Positions 1 to 8,423 of a stretch of DNA of 37,076 bases are shown piece after piece. Made by a program: the position numbers and the translations under genes. Each line of letters begins with the position of its first letter. The stretch's first letter is position 1. The notes below the pieces were generated by a model. That model saw only the letters and a list, made by a program, of their open reading frames with translations. It was not told where the DNA came from and did no database searches. Source of the DNA: JBBRUG01 sp038247995 (GTDB lineage: Bacteria; Chloroflexota; Chloroflexia; Chloroflexales; Chloroflexaceae); contig JBBRUG010000012.1 in NCBI GenBank assembly GCA_038247995.1, positions 1 through 37,076 on the forward strand, read 5' to 3'.

Positions 1-119
1 CACTGAAGACGGTGAACTTGGTGAGGTAGCACTGAGCACACTGAGGCACTGAGGATGATGCGGACACTGAAGACGGTGAACTTGGTGAGGTAGCACTGAG
101 CACACTGAGGCACTGAGGA
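1..119. repeat. 55-bp direct repeat, two copies, period 64
   Basis: Positions 1-55 and 65-119 carry the same 55 bases, separated by 9 bases. Each copy is itself built from short CACTGAG / CACTGA steps. The tract lies in the non-coding stretch upstream of lepA and has no open frame of note. Similar CACTGAG and ACTGAGCA words recur in other intergenic spaces (near 3167 and 28,608), so it looks like part of a dispersed repeat background. Confidence 0.85.
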
Positions 120-279
120 GACTGAACACACTGAGCATGCTACAGGCGGATACCAGTGTGCTCACATCCTCAGCGCTTCAGTGATCCGCCCTTTTGCGCA
201 CCCTGCACGTCACTGGTATACTGGCAGCAGTGAATTCGCAATTCTAACCACAGCCAGCTTACTGGCCCGAAAGCCGCAT

Positions 280-2106
280 ATGGCCGATCAGCACCTGATT
301 CGCACCTTTAGCATCATTGCCCACGTCGATCACGGCAAGACGACGTTGAGCGATCGACTGCTGGAGATGACAAATACAATTACGCAGCGCGAGTCACGCG
401 AGCAGATGCTCGACTCGATGGATCTTGAGCGCGAAAAGGGCATTACGATCAAGCTCAAGCCCGTGCGTATGGCCTATACGGCCTCCGACGGCATTACCTA
501 CCAATTGAACCTGATCGACACGCCCGGACACGTCGATTTTAATTACGAGGTATCGCGTTCGTTGGCCGCCTGCGAGGGCGCGCTGCTTGTGGTCGATGCG
601 GCGCAGGGGATCGAGGCGCAAACGTTGGCCAACGTCTACCTGGCGATGGAGCACGATCTGGCGATTATTCCGGTGATCAACAAGATCGACCTGCCCGGTG
701 CCAATCCCGATGAGGTAGCTGCAGACGTTGAGAAGATCATTGGGATCCCCGCCTCAGAGTCGATCAAAGCCTCGGCCAAAGAGGGTATCGGCGTGCCTGA
801 GATCCTGGAGGCGATTGTCAAACGTGTGCCGCCGCCCAGCGGCGATCTGACGCGCTCACCGCGCGCGCTGATCTTCGACTCGCACTATGATCCCTACAAG
901 GGTGTGATTGCCTATGTGCGGGTCGTCGATGGCGTGTTCACCAGTCGCGATCGGGTGCGCTTTATCGGCACCGATGCAACGGCGGAAACGCTGGAACTCG
1001 GCATCTTCATTCCGCGCATGGTCGCGCTACAAGAGCTTGTCGCCGGCGAAGTGGGCTATATTGCTACTGGTCTCAAAAGTGTCGAGGAATGCCAAGTCGG
1101 TGATACGATTACGCTGGCCGATCGCTCGGCGACCGATGCGCTGCCCGGCTATCGCCCCGCTAAGCCGATGGTTTTCGCTGGGCTTTATCCTGTCGATAGT
1201 AATCAGTACATCGAACTGCGCGAAGCGTTGGAGAAGCTCAAGCTTAACGATGCGGCACTTTCCTACAGCCCTGAAAGCTCGGCGGCGCTCGGCTTCGGCT
1301 TCCGCTGCGGCTTCCTTGGCCTGCTGCATATGGAGATCGTGCGCGAACGTTTGGAGCGCGAGTACAATCTTGATCTGCTGATTACTGCGCCGAGTGTGGA
1401 GTATCGTGTGCTGCAAACCGATGGCGAGGTTATTACCGTCGCCAACCCGTCGGAGATGCCTGAAGTAAGTAAAATTGTCGCGATTGAAGAGCCGATTGTG
1501 CAGATCAATGTGATCGCGCCAACGCGCTACATCGGCGTGATTATGGATCTGGTGACAACCCGGCGCGGCGCTTTTGATGCGATGGAATATCTCGACCCGA
1601 CGCGGGTACTGCTCAAGTATAAAATGCCGCTGGCCGAGATCGTGATCGACTTCTATGACTTGCTTAAGAGCCGCACCCAGGGTTATGCGTCACTCGATTA
1701 CGCCCTTGCCGGTTATCAGGACGCCGAACTCGTCAAGCTCGACGTGCTGGTGAACCAGGCCTCGGTTGATGCGCTGTCGCTGATTGTACACCGCGACTTC
1801 GCCTATCAGCGTGGACGTGACCTGGTGGATAAGCTGCACACACTGATCCCGCGCCAGATGTTTGAAGTGCCCATTCAGGCGGCGATCGGGAGCAAGATTG
1901 TTGCCCGCGAGACGGTGCGGGCCATGCGCAAAGACGTGCTCTCGAAGTGCTACGGCGGCGATATCACCCGCAAGCGCAAACTGCTCGAAAAGCAGAAAGA
2001 GGGCAAGAAGCGCATGAAGATGGTCGGCAACGTCGAGATTCCGCAGGAAGCCTTTATGGCAATTCTCTCGCTAAACGAGGATACGGTGGAAAAGCGCGAG
2101 CGGTAG
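280..2106 (+). CDS. lepA: Elongation factor 4 (LepA), ribosome back-translocating GTPase
   Basis: This 608-residue protein matches the usual length of about 600 for EF4, a membrane-associated or cytosolic GTPase that acts on stalled or mistranslocated ribosomes. The GTPase motifs are clear: AHVDHGKT (P-loop, about residue 15), DTPGH, NKID and the SAK motif. The EF4-specific C-terminal domain follows, ending in a Lys/Arg-rich segment with GKKRMK near the end. I chose ATG 280 because the protein then begins MADQHLIRTFSIIAH, as family members do. The frame stays open to a GTG at 181, but those 33 residues look unrelated to the family. No strong ribosome binding site is seen. The next gene starts 123 bases downstream on the same strand after a low-complexity spacer. 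Certain call. Confidence 0.97.
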   Translation: MADQHLIRTFSIIAHVDHGKTTLSDRLLEMTNTITQRESREQMLDSMDLEREKGITIKLKPVRMAYTASDGITYQLNLIDTPGHVDFNYEVSRSLAACEGALLVVDAAQGIEAQTLANVYLAMEHDLAIIPVINKIDLPGANPDEVAADVEKIIGIPASESIKASAKEGIGVPEILEAIVKRVPPPSGDLTRSPRALIFDSHYDPYKGVIAYVRVVDGVFTSRDRVRFIGTDATAETLELGIFIPRMVALQELVAGEVGYIATGLKSVEECQVGDTITLADRSATDALPGYRPAKPMVFAGLYPVDSNQYIELREALEKLKLNDAALSYSPESSAALGFGFRCGFLGLLHMEIVRERLEREYNLDLLITAPSVEYRVLQTDGEVITVANPSEMPEVSKIVAIEEPIVQINVIAPTRYIGVIMDLVTTRRGAFDAMEYLDPTRVLLKYKMPLAEIVIDFYDLLKSRTQGYASLDYALAGYQDAELVKLDVLVNQASVDALSLIVHRDFAYQRGRDLVDKLHTLIPRQMFEVPIQAAIGSKIVARETVRAMRKDVLSKCYGGDITRKRKLLEKQKEGKKRMKMVGNVEIPQEAFMAILSLNEDTVEKRER

Positions 2107-2219
2107 AGCGGGCGAGCGATAGAGCGGGCGAGCGATAAAACGGGAAAGCGGTTCTCCTGTTCTTTTGTTCGCTGTTCTTTTGTTCCTTTGTTCTCTTGTT
2201 CCTTTGTTCGCTGTTCTTC
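2105..2219 (+). repeat. Low-complexity spacer: 16-bp tandem repeat plus TTGTTC-rich tract
   Basis: Two perfect copies of a 16-bp unit (AGAGCGGGCGAGCGAT, 2105-2120 and 2121-2136) overlap the lepA stop codon. They are followed at 2158-2219 by a pyrimidine-rich tract of TTGTTC / CTTTGTTC steps running up to the next gene. In RNA this is a U-rich unstructured leader just upstream of the foldase start. It may come from slippage and resembles the GGTTCCGT tract near 9.1 kb in style. Confidence 0.75.
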
Positions 2220-2229
2220 AGACCTGGAG

Positions 2230-3159
2230 ATGTTCGTGCGACGCATTGCAGTATGTTGCCTCCTTGGCGCCCTGCTCGTGCTTGCCGCCTGTCAGAGCAC
2301 AACAAACGGCGCGGCGCTCGTTCCCGTGGATGACAGCCCGATCGTTGTGCGGGCCGGCAATACAACAATCACCATCGCCGAGGTGCAGGCGCGCCTTGAT
2401 CGCGATATTGGGCCGGCGATTGCCGATCTGATCGCGCAAGGCCAGTCGCCCGAAGCGATCGAAGATTTGGCCAATCAAAATAATGTTCGGGCGACAATCT
2501 TCGACCAGATGGTTCAGGATCTATTGCTCACCGATTATGCGCGGCGGAATGGCATTGGTATAAGCGCCGGTGAAGTGGACACGGCAGCATTTGCTCAGAT
2601 TCCCAGCCTGAGTGATGGTGGGTCTTTCACGAGTAGCACAGAGATCCGGGAAACTGCGGCGAGCAGTCAGCTTGTGTTTGAGGTGATTGCGCGTAACACG
2701 CGGGCCGATATGTTCCGCGCCCGCCACATCCTGGTGCGCGATCAGGCGAGCGCCGACAGCGTTCTGGCGCGCCTTGCTGGTGGTGAGGCGTTCGCCGATC
2801 TGGCCGCTGAACTCTCGCAAGATCCCGCTTCGGCGCAGCAAGGCGGCGATCTCGGCTGGACGCCGCGCGGCGATTTTGTGCCCGAGTTCGAGGCGGCCGG
2901 CTTTACTATTCCCCTTAACACGCCGACTGCCGTTCCCAGCGAATTCGGCGTGCATGTCATGGAAGTCCTCGAGCGGGCTGAGCAGCGCCCCTTCGATGAT
3001 TTTGCAGCGCTTCGGCAAAGCCAGAATGCCCAACTCTTTTTTGAGGAGAGTTTTGCACCCTGGTACGATCAGTTACGCGCTGAAGCCGAAGCAAGCGGTG
3101 AACTTCAGATTACGCCCGGTTTCGACCCGAACGTGTTGCCATTGCCATTTCCAAGCTAG
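2230..3159 (+). CDS. PpiC/SurA-type peptidyl-prolyl isomerase, predicted lipoprotein
   Basis: This is a 309-residue secreted foldase. The N-terminus, from ATG 2230, has Arg-Arg, a hydrophobic core and a lipobox LAAC with the Cys at residue 20, so it should be lipid-anchored outside the membrane. After a SurA-like N-terminal helical region comes a parvulin domain (about residues 160-250) with the typical start RARHILV, the GGDLGW motif and the HVMEVLE ending. It would catalyse cis-trans isomerisation of Xaa-Pro bonds in exported proteins. The frame is open 14 codons further upstream, but those codons are made from the TTGTTC repeat. No clear Shine-Dalgarno sequence at a good distance is seen. 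A second, membrane-anchored parvulin lies at 19.1-20.3 kb. Confidence 0.9.
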   Translation: MFVRRIAVCCLLGALLVLAACQSTTNGAALVPVDDSPIVVRAGNTTITIAEVQARLDRDIGPAIADLIAQGQSPEAIEDLANQNNVRATIFDQMVQDLLLTDYARRNGIGISAGEVDTAAFAQIPSLSDGGSFTSSTEIRETAASSQLVFEVIARNTRADMFRARHILVRDQASADSVLARLAGGEAFADLAAELSQDPASAQQGGDLGWTPRGDFVPEFEAAGFTIPLNTPTAVPSEFGVHVMEVLERAEQRPFDDFAALRQSQNAQLFFEESFAPWYDQLRAEAEASGELQITPGFDPNVLPLPFPS

Positions 3160-3187
3160 CGCACTGAGCAGCACGATTGACCCACTC

Positions 3188-3218
3188 AGAAACCCAACGC
3201 TGAGTTAGTCGGGTTTCT
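3188..3218 (+). terminator. Weak hairpin after the parvulin gene
   Basis: AGAAACCC (3188-3195) pairs with GGGTTTCT (3211-3218) across a 15-base loop that contains AAC/GTT able to extend the stem. It lies 29 bases after the stop codon. There is no clear T tract, so termination is only a possibility. Confidence 0.4.
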
Positions 3219-3253
3219 GTGCCTGAAGGCAGGCTACCTATGCGAGTACTTGT

Positions 3254-4477
3254 ATGCTAACCTCTGGCCAGATCCTTGACCACGCTGTAGAGTTATTTGG
3301 TATTGACATAACAATCGGCGTGCAATTGCACCCAATAGCGCATTTGCTCGATGCTGCGCCGACGCCGGGGATACCCGCTGAAGGCGCCGCCGAGGTGGCT
3401 TCGTGGGCGGTGACACAGGGCGGCGGGCCATATACGCCACCCACGGTGCCGTTTCCGCTGCGGCCCACTGTTCCGGCGATCCTCACTGCTGCTACAGCGC
3501 CTGATCTGAACGCCCTTGCCGAGCGCCTGCGCCTGCGCTACCCTGCCGAACATCAGCTACGCATGGCGGCGCTTGATGCAAATGGCGCATTGGTCTTTAC
3601 GCAGGAGCTTGGATTGGCGGAGTTGGCCGCTGCTGTGCTGCCGGCTGCCGATGCGTTCCTAATCTGCGTGCCTGCCCTTGCGCCCGCCGCTGATCAGCGC
3701 GGCCTGGAGGGTTTGCACTGGGTTGTTACACGCCTACTCGGCCCTGGTGGGTGCCCGTGGGATGTGCGCCAGACCCAGCAGTCGTTGCGGGCTGCCCTGC
3801 TCGAAGAGACTCACGAAGTGCTTGAAGCGATCGATACCGGCGACCAGCACGCGCTGGCCGAGGAATTGGGCGATCTGCTGATCAGTATTGTGGCGCACAG
3901 CGAGATGGCGCGCCAGGCCGGCGATTTTCGGCTGGAAGATGTGTTGGAACTGGTGACAAGCAAGCTGATCGGGCGCCATCCGCATGTCTTCGCCGATCTG
4001 ACGATCGATGGCGAGGGGCAGGTGCTGCACAACTGGGAGCAGATCAAGGCCGCCGAACTGGCTGCTAAGGGCAAAACTCGCGCAAGCGCGCTCGATGGCA
4101 TCCCGCCGACATTGCCCGCATTGGCGACCGCGCAAAAGCTCGGCAAGAAGGCGGCGCGCATCGGCTTCAACTGGCGCAGTGTTGATCAGGTCTGGAACAA
4201 AGTTGCCGAGGAATTGGGCGAGTTGCGCTCGGCGGCTGCGGCAAATGATCGCGCCGGGGTAGCTGAGGAGTTTGGCGATCTGCTCTTTGTGCTGGGGCGC
4301 CTGGCCGCCTGGCTGGAGATCGACGCCGAGACGGCGCTGCGCGAGGCGAACGCCAAATTTCGCCGGCGCTTTATGGCTGTAGAACAGCTTGCCGCCGAGC
4401 GTGGCCTGAAAATCAGCGAACTCGATGGGATGACCCTAGCGACGTTATGGAATGAAATCAAAGGCCTGGATCACTGA
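3254..4477 (+). CDS. mazG: MazG nucleotide pyrophosphohydrolase with partial N-terminal methylase-like region
   Basis: This 407-residue protein carries two MazG modules. The first starts near residue 150 with LLGPGGCPWD and the metal-binding EETHEVLEAI / EELGDLL helices. The second, from about residue 300, has VAEELGEL and VAEEFGDLLF. MazG hydrolyses nucleoside triphosphates to monophosphates and pyrophosphate, cleansing the pool and damping ppGpp responses. The first 145 residues look like only the second half of the tetrapyrrole (SAM) methylase domain found in YabN-type MazG fusions. The glycine-rich SAM-binding half expected before it is absent, and no open frame for it lies upstream. ATG 3254 is the first usable start, but it has no good ribosome binding site. 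Either this is a lineage-specific short form or it has lost its 5' end. The MazG part looks intact. DUF951 follows 43 bases later. Confidence 0.88.
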   Translation: MLTSGQILDHAVELFGIDITIGVQLHPIAHLLDAAPTPGIPAEGAAEVASWAVTQGGGPYTPPTVPFPLRPTVPAILTAATAPDLNALAERLRLRYPAEHQLRMAALDANGALVFTQELGLAELAAAVLPAADAFLICVPALAPAADQRGLEGLHWVVTRLLGPGGCPWDVRQTQQSLRAALLEETHEVLEAIDTGDQHALAEELGDLLISIVAHSEMARQAGDFRLEDVLELVTSKLIGRHPHVFADLTIDGEGQVLHNWEQIKAAELAAKGKTRASALDGIPPTLPALATAQKLGKKAARIGFNWRSVDQVWNKVAEELGELRSAAAANDRAGVAEEFGDLLFVLGRLAAWLEIDAETALREANAKFRRRFMAVEQLAAERGLKISELDGMTLATLWNEIKGLDH

Positions 4478-4520
4478 AACACGCATGAGCCGGCTGAGCG
4501 CACTGACTAAGCTTTTGTTT

Positions 4521-4736
4521 ATGCCACCACCGCTTGAACTGTTTATTGGCGATGTCGTGCAGACGCGCAAGGCGCACCCCTGCGGCGGCGACACCTGGGC
4601 GATCGTGCGCCTCGGCGCGGAAATTGGTATGCGCTGCACAACGTGCGGGCGCCGCGTGCTGCTGCCGCGCAGTGAACTGGAGCGGCGGATCAAGTGCTTC
4701 GTTTCGCGCGGGGCGGATGCTCCAGATACTGTGTAA
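4521..4736 (+). CDS. DUF951 family small protein
   Basis: This is a 71-residue protein if it starts at ATG 4521. In-frame ATGs also exist at 4485 and at 4452, the latter overlapping mazG. I prefer 4521 because DUF951 proteins are about 60-70 residues and start close to the LFIGDVVQTRK segment seen here. Features are HPCGG, the CTTC pair and RRVLLPR, typical of the family. The Cys/His residues suggest zinc binding or a small SH3-like nucleic-acid binding fold, but the function is not established. It directly follows mazG and probably shares its transcript. The stop codon lies inside the large hairpin at 4731-4774. No convincing ribosome binding site is seen at any candidate start, so translational coupling to mazG is possible. 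Confidence 0.82.
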   Translation: MPPPLELFIGDVVQTRKAHPCGGDTWAIVRLGAEIGMRCTTCGRRVLLPRSELERRIKCFVSRGADAPDTV

Positions 4737-4774
4737 GGCGGAAGCATTCGCGCAGCGAATGCTCCGCCTTACAC
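4731..4774. terminator. Long near-perfect hairpin between convergent genes
   Basis: A 20-base arm (4731-4750) pairs with a 19-base arm (4756-4774), with one bulged A and the 5-base loop CGCAG. The left arm contains the TAA stop of the DUF951 gene. It sits exactly between the convergent DUF951 and M24 peptidase genes, so it can act as a bidirectional terminator, though neither side has a strong T run. Its GCATTCG/CGAATGC core also resembles a REP-like palindrome. Confidence 0.65.
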
Positions 4775-4777
4775 TAG

Positions 4778-5923
4778 CTACCCCCCAATCAGCCAGATCT
4801 CCTTCTGCGTCAGACTGAGCCATTCGCAGCCATCCTCGGTGATCAGGATCTCCTCTTCGAGGCTGATATAGCCGAACTCTGAGCGTACACCAAGCTCGAG
4901 GGTGAAGATCTGCCCGGCCATGATCGTGCCATAGGGCTTCGTGCCGTAGCGCTCCCAACGCGGGTAGAAGCCGACGCCGCCGTCGTGAGCGTAACGCCCT
5001 ACCGAGTGGCCAAGGGCGTGCGGATACTCCTCGTAGCCGGCGTTGGTGATGAATGACCGCGCCACAGCATCAACTTCCCAGCCCTGTACGCCGGGGCGCA
5101 CGAAATCGGCGGCGGCCTGGATTGCGCCGGCGACCGCGTCGAAAATCTGCGTCACCTCAGGCGGCGCAGCCGTTTCGCCGGGGCGCAGGCAGTACCACAT
5201 GCGCTGATTGTCCGAGCAGTAGCCGTCGCGCATCACGCCAAAGTCCATGTGCAGCGTTTTCCCCGGCTGAATTGTTGCGTCCGATGCGCCGACGTGGCCC
5301 CACGGCGACTCTGGGCCGGCGTTGAGGCCTGGACAGTGCTCAGCGTCCCAGGCGTTGCCGACGCCGTAATGCTGGACGCGCCCCTGGACGAAGGCGTGCA
5401 ACTCGCGCTCGGAGAGGCCGGGCCGCAGGATCGCGCCCAGTTCCTCAAAGATCGTCAGGCCCAGTTCGATCGCGGCGCGCATGCGCACCAACTCCTGCGC
5501 CGTCTTGCGCCCGCGCAGCGCCTCGATCAGGCTTTCGGCGGACACCAACCGTTCGGCGTAGGGCGTATCTTTCAGATACTCGCGCAGGTTCAGCAGCATG
5601 CCATAGGTAAGCCCGTCGGCGGTGACATCGCTCTGGCTGTAGTTTATGCCGATCCGCTGCGGCTCATGTTCAGCGCAGATCGCGGCCAGCACCGGCCCGA
5701 TGCTCTGCGTGTAGGTGCGCACATCATTAAAAATATTGAACTGGCGCACGGCCTCATCATCGCCCTTGCCGGTAACGGCGATCAGCGCGCCCGAGCGGGT
5801 GAAGATCAGCGCCGCCGGCCAGGTGATCGAATAGTGGCCGAGCAGTTTGAGCACCGGATCGGTGTGCTCGGCTGTCTCACGCACAAAAATCAGCCACATG
5901 TCGAGATCGAACTCGGCGAGCAA
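4778..5923 (-). CDS. M24 family metallopeptidase (Xaa-Pro peptidase-like), N-terminus interrupted
   Basis: The 381 readable residues cover an N-terminal creatinase-like domain and a C-terminal pita-bread M24 domain. All five metal ligands can be placed: Asp in HMDFG, Asp in YCSDNQR, His in GHSVGR, Glu in FTLELG and Glu in LEEEIL. The enzyme should therefore be a cytosolic Xaa-Pro aminopeptidase or dipeptidase. Translation from TTG 5923 lacks a ribosome binding site and starts mid-motif. In the same frame, 13 codons upstream, a TTG at 5962 begins MDIYP, followed by a TAA (5945-5947) and then KATQAVG running into LLAEFD. Family members typically start like MDIYPxKxxxAVxLL, so the TAA looks like a nonsense mutation, for example GAA to TAA. 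The gene lies downstream of a truncated MFS gene whose stray tail overlaps its start. Confidence 0.82.
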   Translation of the reverse strand: MLAEFDLDMWLIFVRETAEHTDPVLKLLGHYSITWPAALIFTRSGALIAVTGKGDDEAVRQFNIFNDVRTYTQSIGPVLAAICAEHEPQRIGINYSQSDVTADGLTYGMLLNLREYLKDTPYAERLVSAESLIEALRGRKTAQELVRMRAAIELGLTIFEELGAILRPGLSERELHAFVQGRVQHYGVGNAWDAEHCPGLNAGPESPWGHVGASDATIQPGKTLHMDFGVMRDGYCSDNQRMWYCLRPGETAAPPEVTQIFDAVAGAIQAAADFVRPGVQGWEVDAVARSFITNAGYEEYPHALGHSVGRYAHDGGVGFYPRWERYGTKPYGTIMAGQIFTLELGVRSEFGYISLEEEILITEDGCEWLSLTQKEIWLIGG

Positions 5924-6837
5924 ACCGACGGCCTGAGTCGCTTTTTACGGGTAGATGTCCAATGGGGCGCCTTTCTTTGGAGGGACAAGGTGACAGGGTG
6001 ATGCGTGATGCGTGTAGAACACGCACCATATAAACAGTGATAATGCGCACGGTCAGACTGGCCTAAGCCCAGGGCGCGCACGGCATACACCACGAGCAGG
6101 CCCAACACCGCGCCGGCGCTGAAACTATTCCCAAAGCCCACCAGGGTTCTTGTGCGCACGAGGCATTGTTGCCAGAGGAACGCCAACCCTTCGCGAATAT
6201 CGGCGGCAGTACGGCGCAGCACCGAGCGCCCGGCGGCTTCGGCGGCCCGCGCCAGGTTGAAAGCGCGCGGGATCAGCGTGAGCAACAGCGCTGAGAGCAG
6301 AAAGGCCACCGCATCGATGCCGATCACATTCGCCGGGCCGATGATCGCCGCCAAGCCGCCGCCAAGCGCCGGGGCGACAAGCGCAATGATCGTGCTCGCC
6401 GACCAGATCGCACTATTCGCCGTAACAATTCGCTCGCGCCCGACGAGGGCCGGCAAAGCGCCGAAGTTGACCGCATCAAACCAGACGAAGGCGGTCATCA
6501 CGCAGATCGCGACAATATACACCTGGGTCAGGATCAATATATCAAAAGCCGCTGCCAGCGGGATCGAAGCGACCAGGACGGCCTGGATGAGGTTACAGGC
6601 GACCATGAGCCAGCGGCGATCCACCCGATCGGCGAGGGCGCCAGCGATCAGGCCGAAGGCGAAGTAGGGCAACACTTCGAGCGTCGCGAGGAGTGCTGTT
6701 TGCAGCGCCGAGCCGGTGAGTTGGAACACCAGCATCGGCAAGACGACGGCAGTGATCGTCGAGCCGGTCATTGAGATCACTCGCGCTGTCCAGAACAGGC
6801 GAAACGAGGGATCGCGCCAGAGGCTTGGGGCAGTCAT
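5890..6837 (-). pseudogene. MFS transporter, C-terminal half missing
   Basis: The first 262 residues (6837 down to about 6052) are a clear major facilitator N-terminal half with several membrane segments and the motif A-like ALADRVDRRW after the second segment. After GLGQSD the sequence changes abruptly to 53 residues without membrane character, encoded by intergenic repeat-like DNA (a CGCATCACGCATCAC tract) and by the M24 peptidase start read in another frame. A normal MFS protein has about 400 residues, so roughly five membrane segments are lost, most likely by deletion. The start is ATG 6837, sharing an 87-base AT-richer spacer with the divergent aminotransferase. It is probably non-functional as a transporter. 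Confidence 0.8.
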
Positions 6838-6909
6838 AGAAAATCGTCACGCCTAGGTACAACACACAATGCGAACTGCGTGTAGTATACCTGTAATCAA
6901 CAATTACTC

Positions 6910-6924
6910 CGCAGGAGGCGTCCG
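6910..6924 (+). promoter_or_regulatory. Strong ribosome binding site of the aminotransferase
   Basis: GCAGGAGG with GGAGG at about 6914-6918 sits 6 bases ahead of ATG 6925 and fixes that start. A possible -10 element TAGTAT lies at 6883-6888 in the AT-rich divergent spacer, but no convincing -35 is seen. Confidence 0.7.
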
Positions 6925-8256
6925 ATGAACTCTGCCACCCCGTCCGCTGTGCTCACGGCCCTGGACGAAGCGCGGGCCGCGTATAGCGCCCGTTACCCGG
7001 CAAGCGCCGCGCAGCACGCCCGCGCCCGCGAGGTGCTGCCGGGCGGCAATACGCGCAGTGTGCTTTATGCATCGCCGTTCCCGCTCACGCTCACGCGCGG
7101 CGAAGGCGGCCAGGTCTGGGATGTTGACGGCAACCAATACACCGACATGCTGGGCGAGTACACCGCCGGCCTCTTTGGCCATAGCAACCTGGCGATCCAG
7201 GACGCAGTACGTTCGGCATTGCAAGATGGGATCAACCTGGGCGGGCATACTGCCGCGGAGGAGCGTTTTGCGCGCGCCATAGTGGAGCGCTTTCCGGCGT
7301 TGGAGTTGGTGCGCTTTACCAATTCGGGCACCGAGGCGAACCTGCTCGCGCTGGCCACTGCTTGCGCCGTCACCGAGCGACGTGATGTGCTGGTGTTCAA
7401 TGGCGCATACCACGGTGGCGTATTTGTGTTCGGCGGCGGCAGCAGCCCGTTAAATGCACCCTATCCCTACCATTTTGCGCGTTTCAACGACGCTGCGGGC
7501 GCGGCGCAGGCGATCCACGCCCACGGCGAGCGGCTGGCGGCGGTGATCGTTGAGCCGCTGATGGGCTCGGGCGGGTGCATCCCGGCGACGCCGGATTTTT
7601 TGCAGGCGCTGCGTACGGCAACTACTGCGACGGGCGCGGTGCTGATCTTCGACGAAGTAATGACCTCGCGGCTTGCACCGCAGGGCATGGGCGCGGCACT
7701 GGGGGTTACGCCCGACCTGATGACGCTGGGCAAATATGTCGGCGGCGGGATGTCGTTCGGCGCGTTCGGCGGTCGGCGCGACCTGATGGAACGTTTCGAC
7801 CCGGCGCTGCCCGGTGCGTTCACCCATGCCGGCACTTTCAATAACAATGTATTGACGATGAACGCCGGTTATGTCGGCCTGACCCATGTGTACACCCCCA
7901 ATGTCGCAATCGAGTTGAATGCGCGCGGCGAGCATTTACGCGAACAGCTCAACGCCGCCTGTCGGGCGCACGAGGCACCGTTACAGTTCACCGGCATGGG
8001 TTCGATGCTGAACTGGCATACCACAGCCGCACCAATTACGGCGCCGGAAGACACGGCGCAAGCCGATCCGGCGCTTAAGGCGCTGATTGCGTTCGATCTG
8101 CTGGAAGCCGGCTTCTGGGTTGCTCCGCGCGGCTTTATCGCCCTGAGCCTGGAGATCGACGACGCGGATTGTGTGCGCTTTGTTGCTGTGTTGGAAGGCG
8201 TGCTGCAACGGCGGGCAGAGTTGTTTACCGCTGTGCGCGAGGCGCAGGGGGCGTAG
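6925..8256 (+). CDS. Class III PLP-dependent aminotransferase, glutamate-1-semialdehyde aminomutase-like
   Basis: This is a 443-residue cytosolic PLP enzyme of fold type I. The family features are in order: PGGNTRSVLY near residue 40, the small-domain/large-domain junction around SGTEANLLAL, the cofactor Asp in IFDEVMTS (Asp 243) and the Schiff-base Lys in TLGKYVGGG (Lys 270). HAGTFNNN is the GSA-aminomutase-type segment. It resembles HemL in layout, but the sequence differs from true HemL and no other tetrapyrrole genes are near. I therefore call it a HemL-like aminotransferase of unknown substrate rather than HemL. It starts at ATG 6925 behind a strong GGAGG. It is transcribed divergently from the broken MFS gene. 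The translin-like gene follows after a 167-base repeat-filled spacer. Confidence 0.9.
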   Translation: MNSATPSAVLTALDEARAAYSARYPASAAQHARAREVLPGGNTRSVLYASPFPLTLTRGEGGQVWDVDGNQYTDMLGEYTAGLFGHSNLAIQDAVRSALQDGINLGGHTAAEERFARAIVERFPALELVRFTNSGTEANLLALATACAVTERRDVLVFNGAYHGGVFVFGGGSSPLNAPYPYHFARFNDAAGAAQAIHAHGERLAAVIVEPLMGSGGCIPATPDFLQALRTATTATGAVLIFDEVMTSRLAPQGMGAALGVTPDLMTLGKYVGGGMSFGAFGGRRDLMERFDPALPGAFTHAGTFNNNVLTMNAGYVGLTHVYTPNVAIELNARGEHLREQLNAACRAHEAPLQFTGMGSMLNWHTTAAPITAPEDTAQADPALKALIAFDLLEAGFWVAPRGFIALSLEIDDADCVRFVAVLEGVLQRRAELFTAVREAQGA

Positions 8257-8259
8257 GCA

Positions 8260-8386
8260 GGCGGATCGCGGCGGGCGGATCGCGGCGGGGCGATGTAGGG
8301 GCAGCCCCATGTGGCTGCCTGCATGGGCGACCACGAGGGTCGCCCGTACGGCGGCGGGCGGATCGCGGCGGGCGGATCGCGGCGGG
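8260..8386. repeat. GGCGGATCGCGGC repeats flanking a palindromic intergenic element
   Basis: Four near-identical GGCGGATCGCGGCGG units lie in pairs at about 8260-8290 and 8352-8386. Between them (8295-8349) sit two back-to-back palindromes: GGCAGCC...GGCTGCC and GGGCGACC...GGTCGCCC. The second resembles elements at 11,915 and 14,129. The tract separates the aminotransferase and translin-like genes and contains no gene. Confidence 0.75.
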
Positions 8387-8423
8387 TCATCTGTACGCGG
8401 ATCAGGGAAGGGTAGGAGTAAGC

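Noticed and set aside
181..279. GTG 181 as the lepA start
   Set aside because: The extra 33 residues do not resemble EF4, and MADQHLIRTFSIIAH at 280 is the family start.
5249..6001. 250-codon plus-strand open frame
   Set aside because: Lies antisense to the M24 peptidase, whose motifs are clear; its translation shows no family features.
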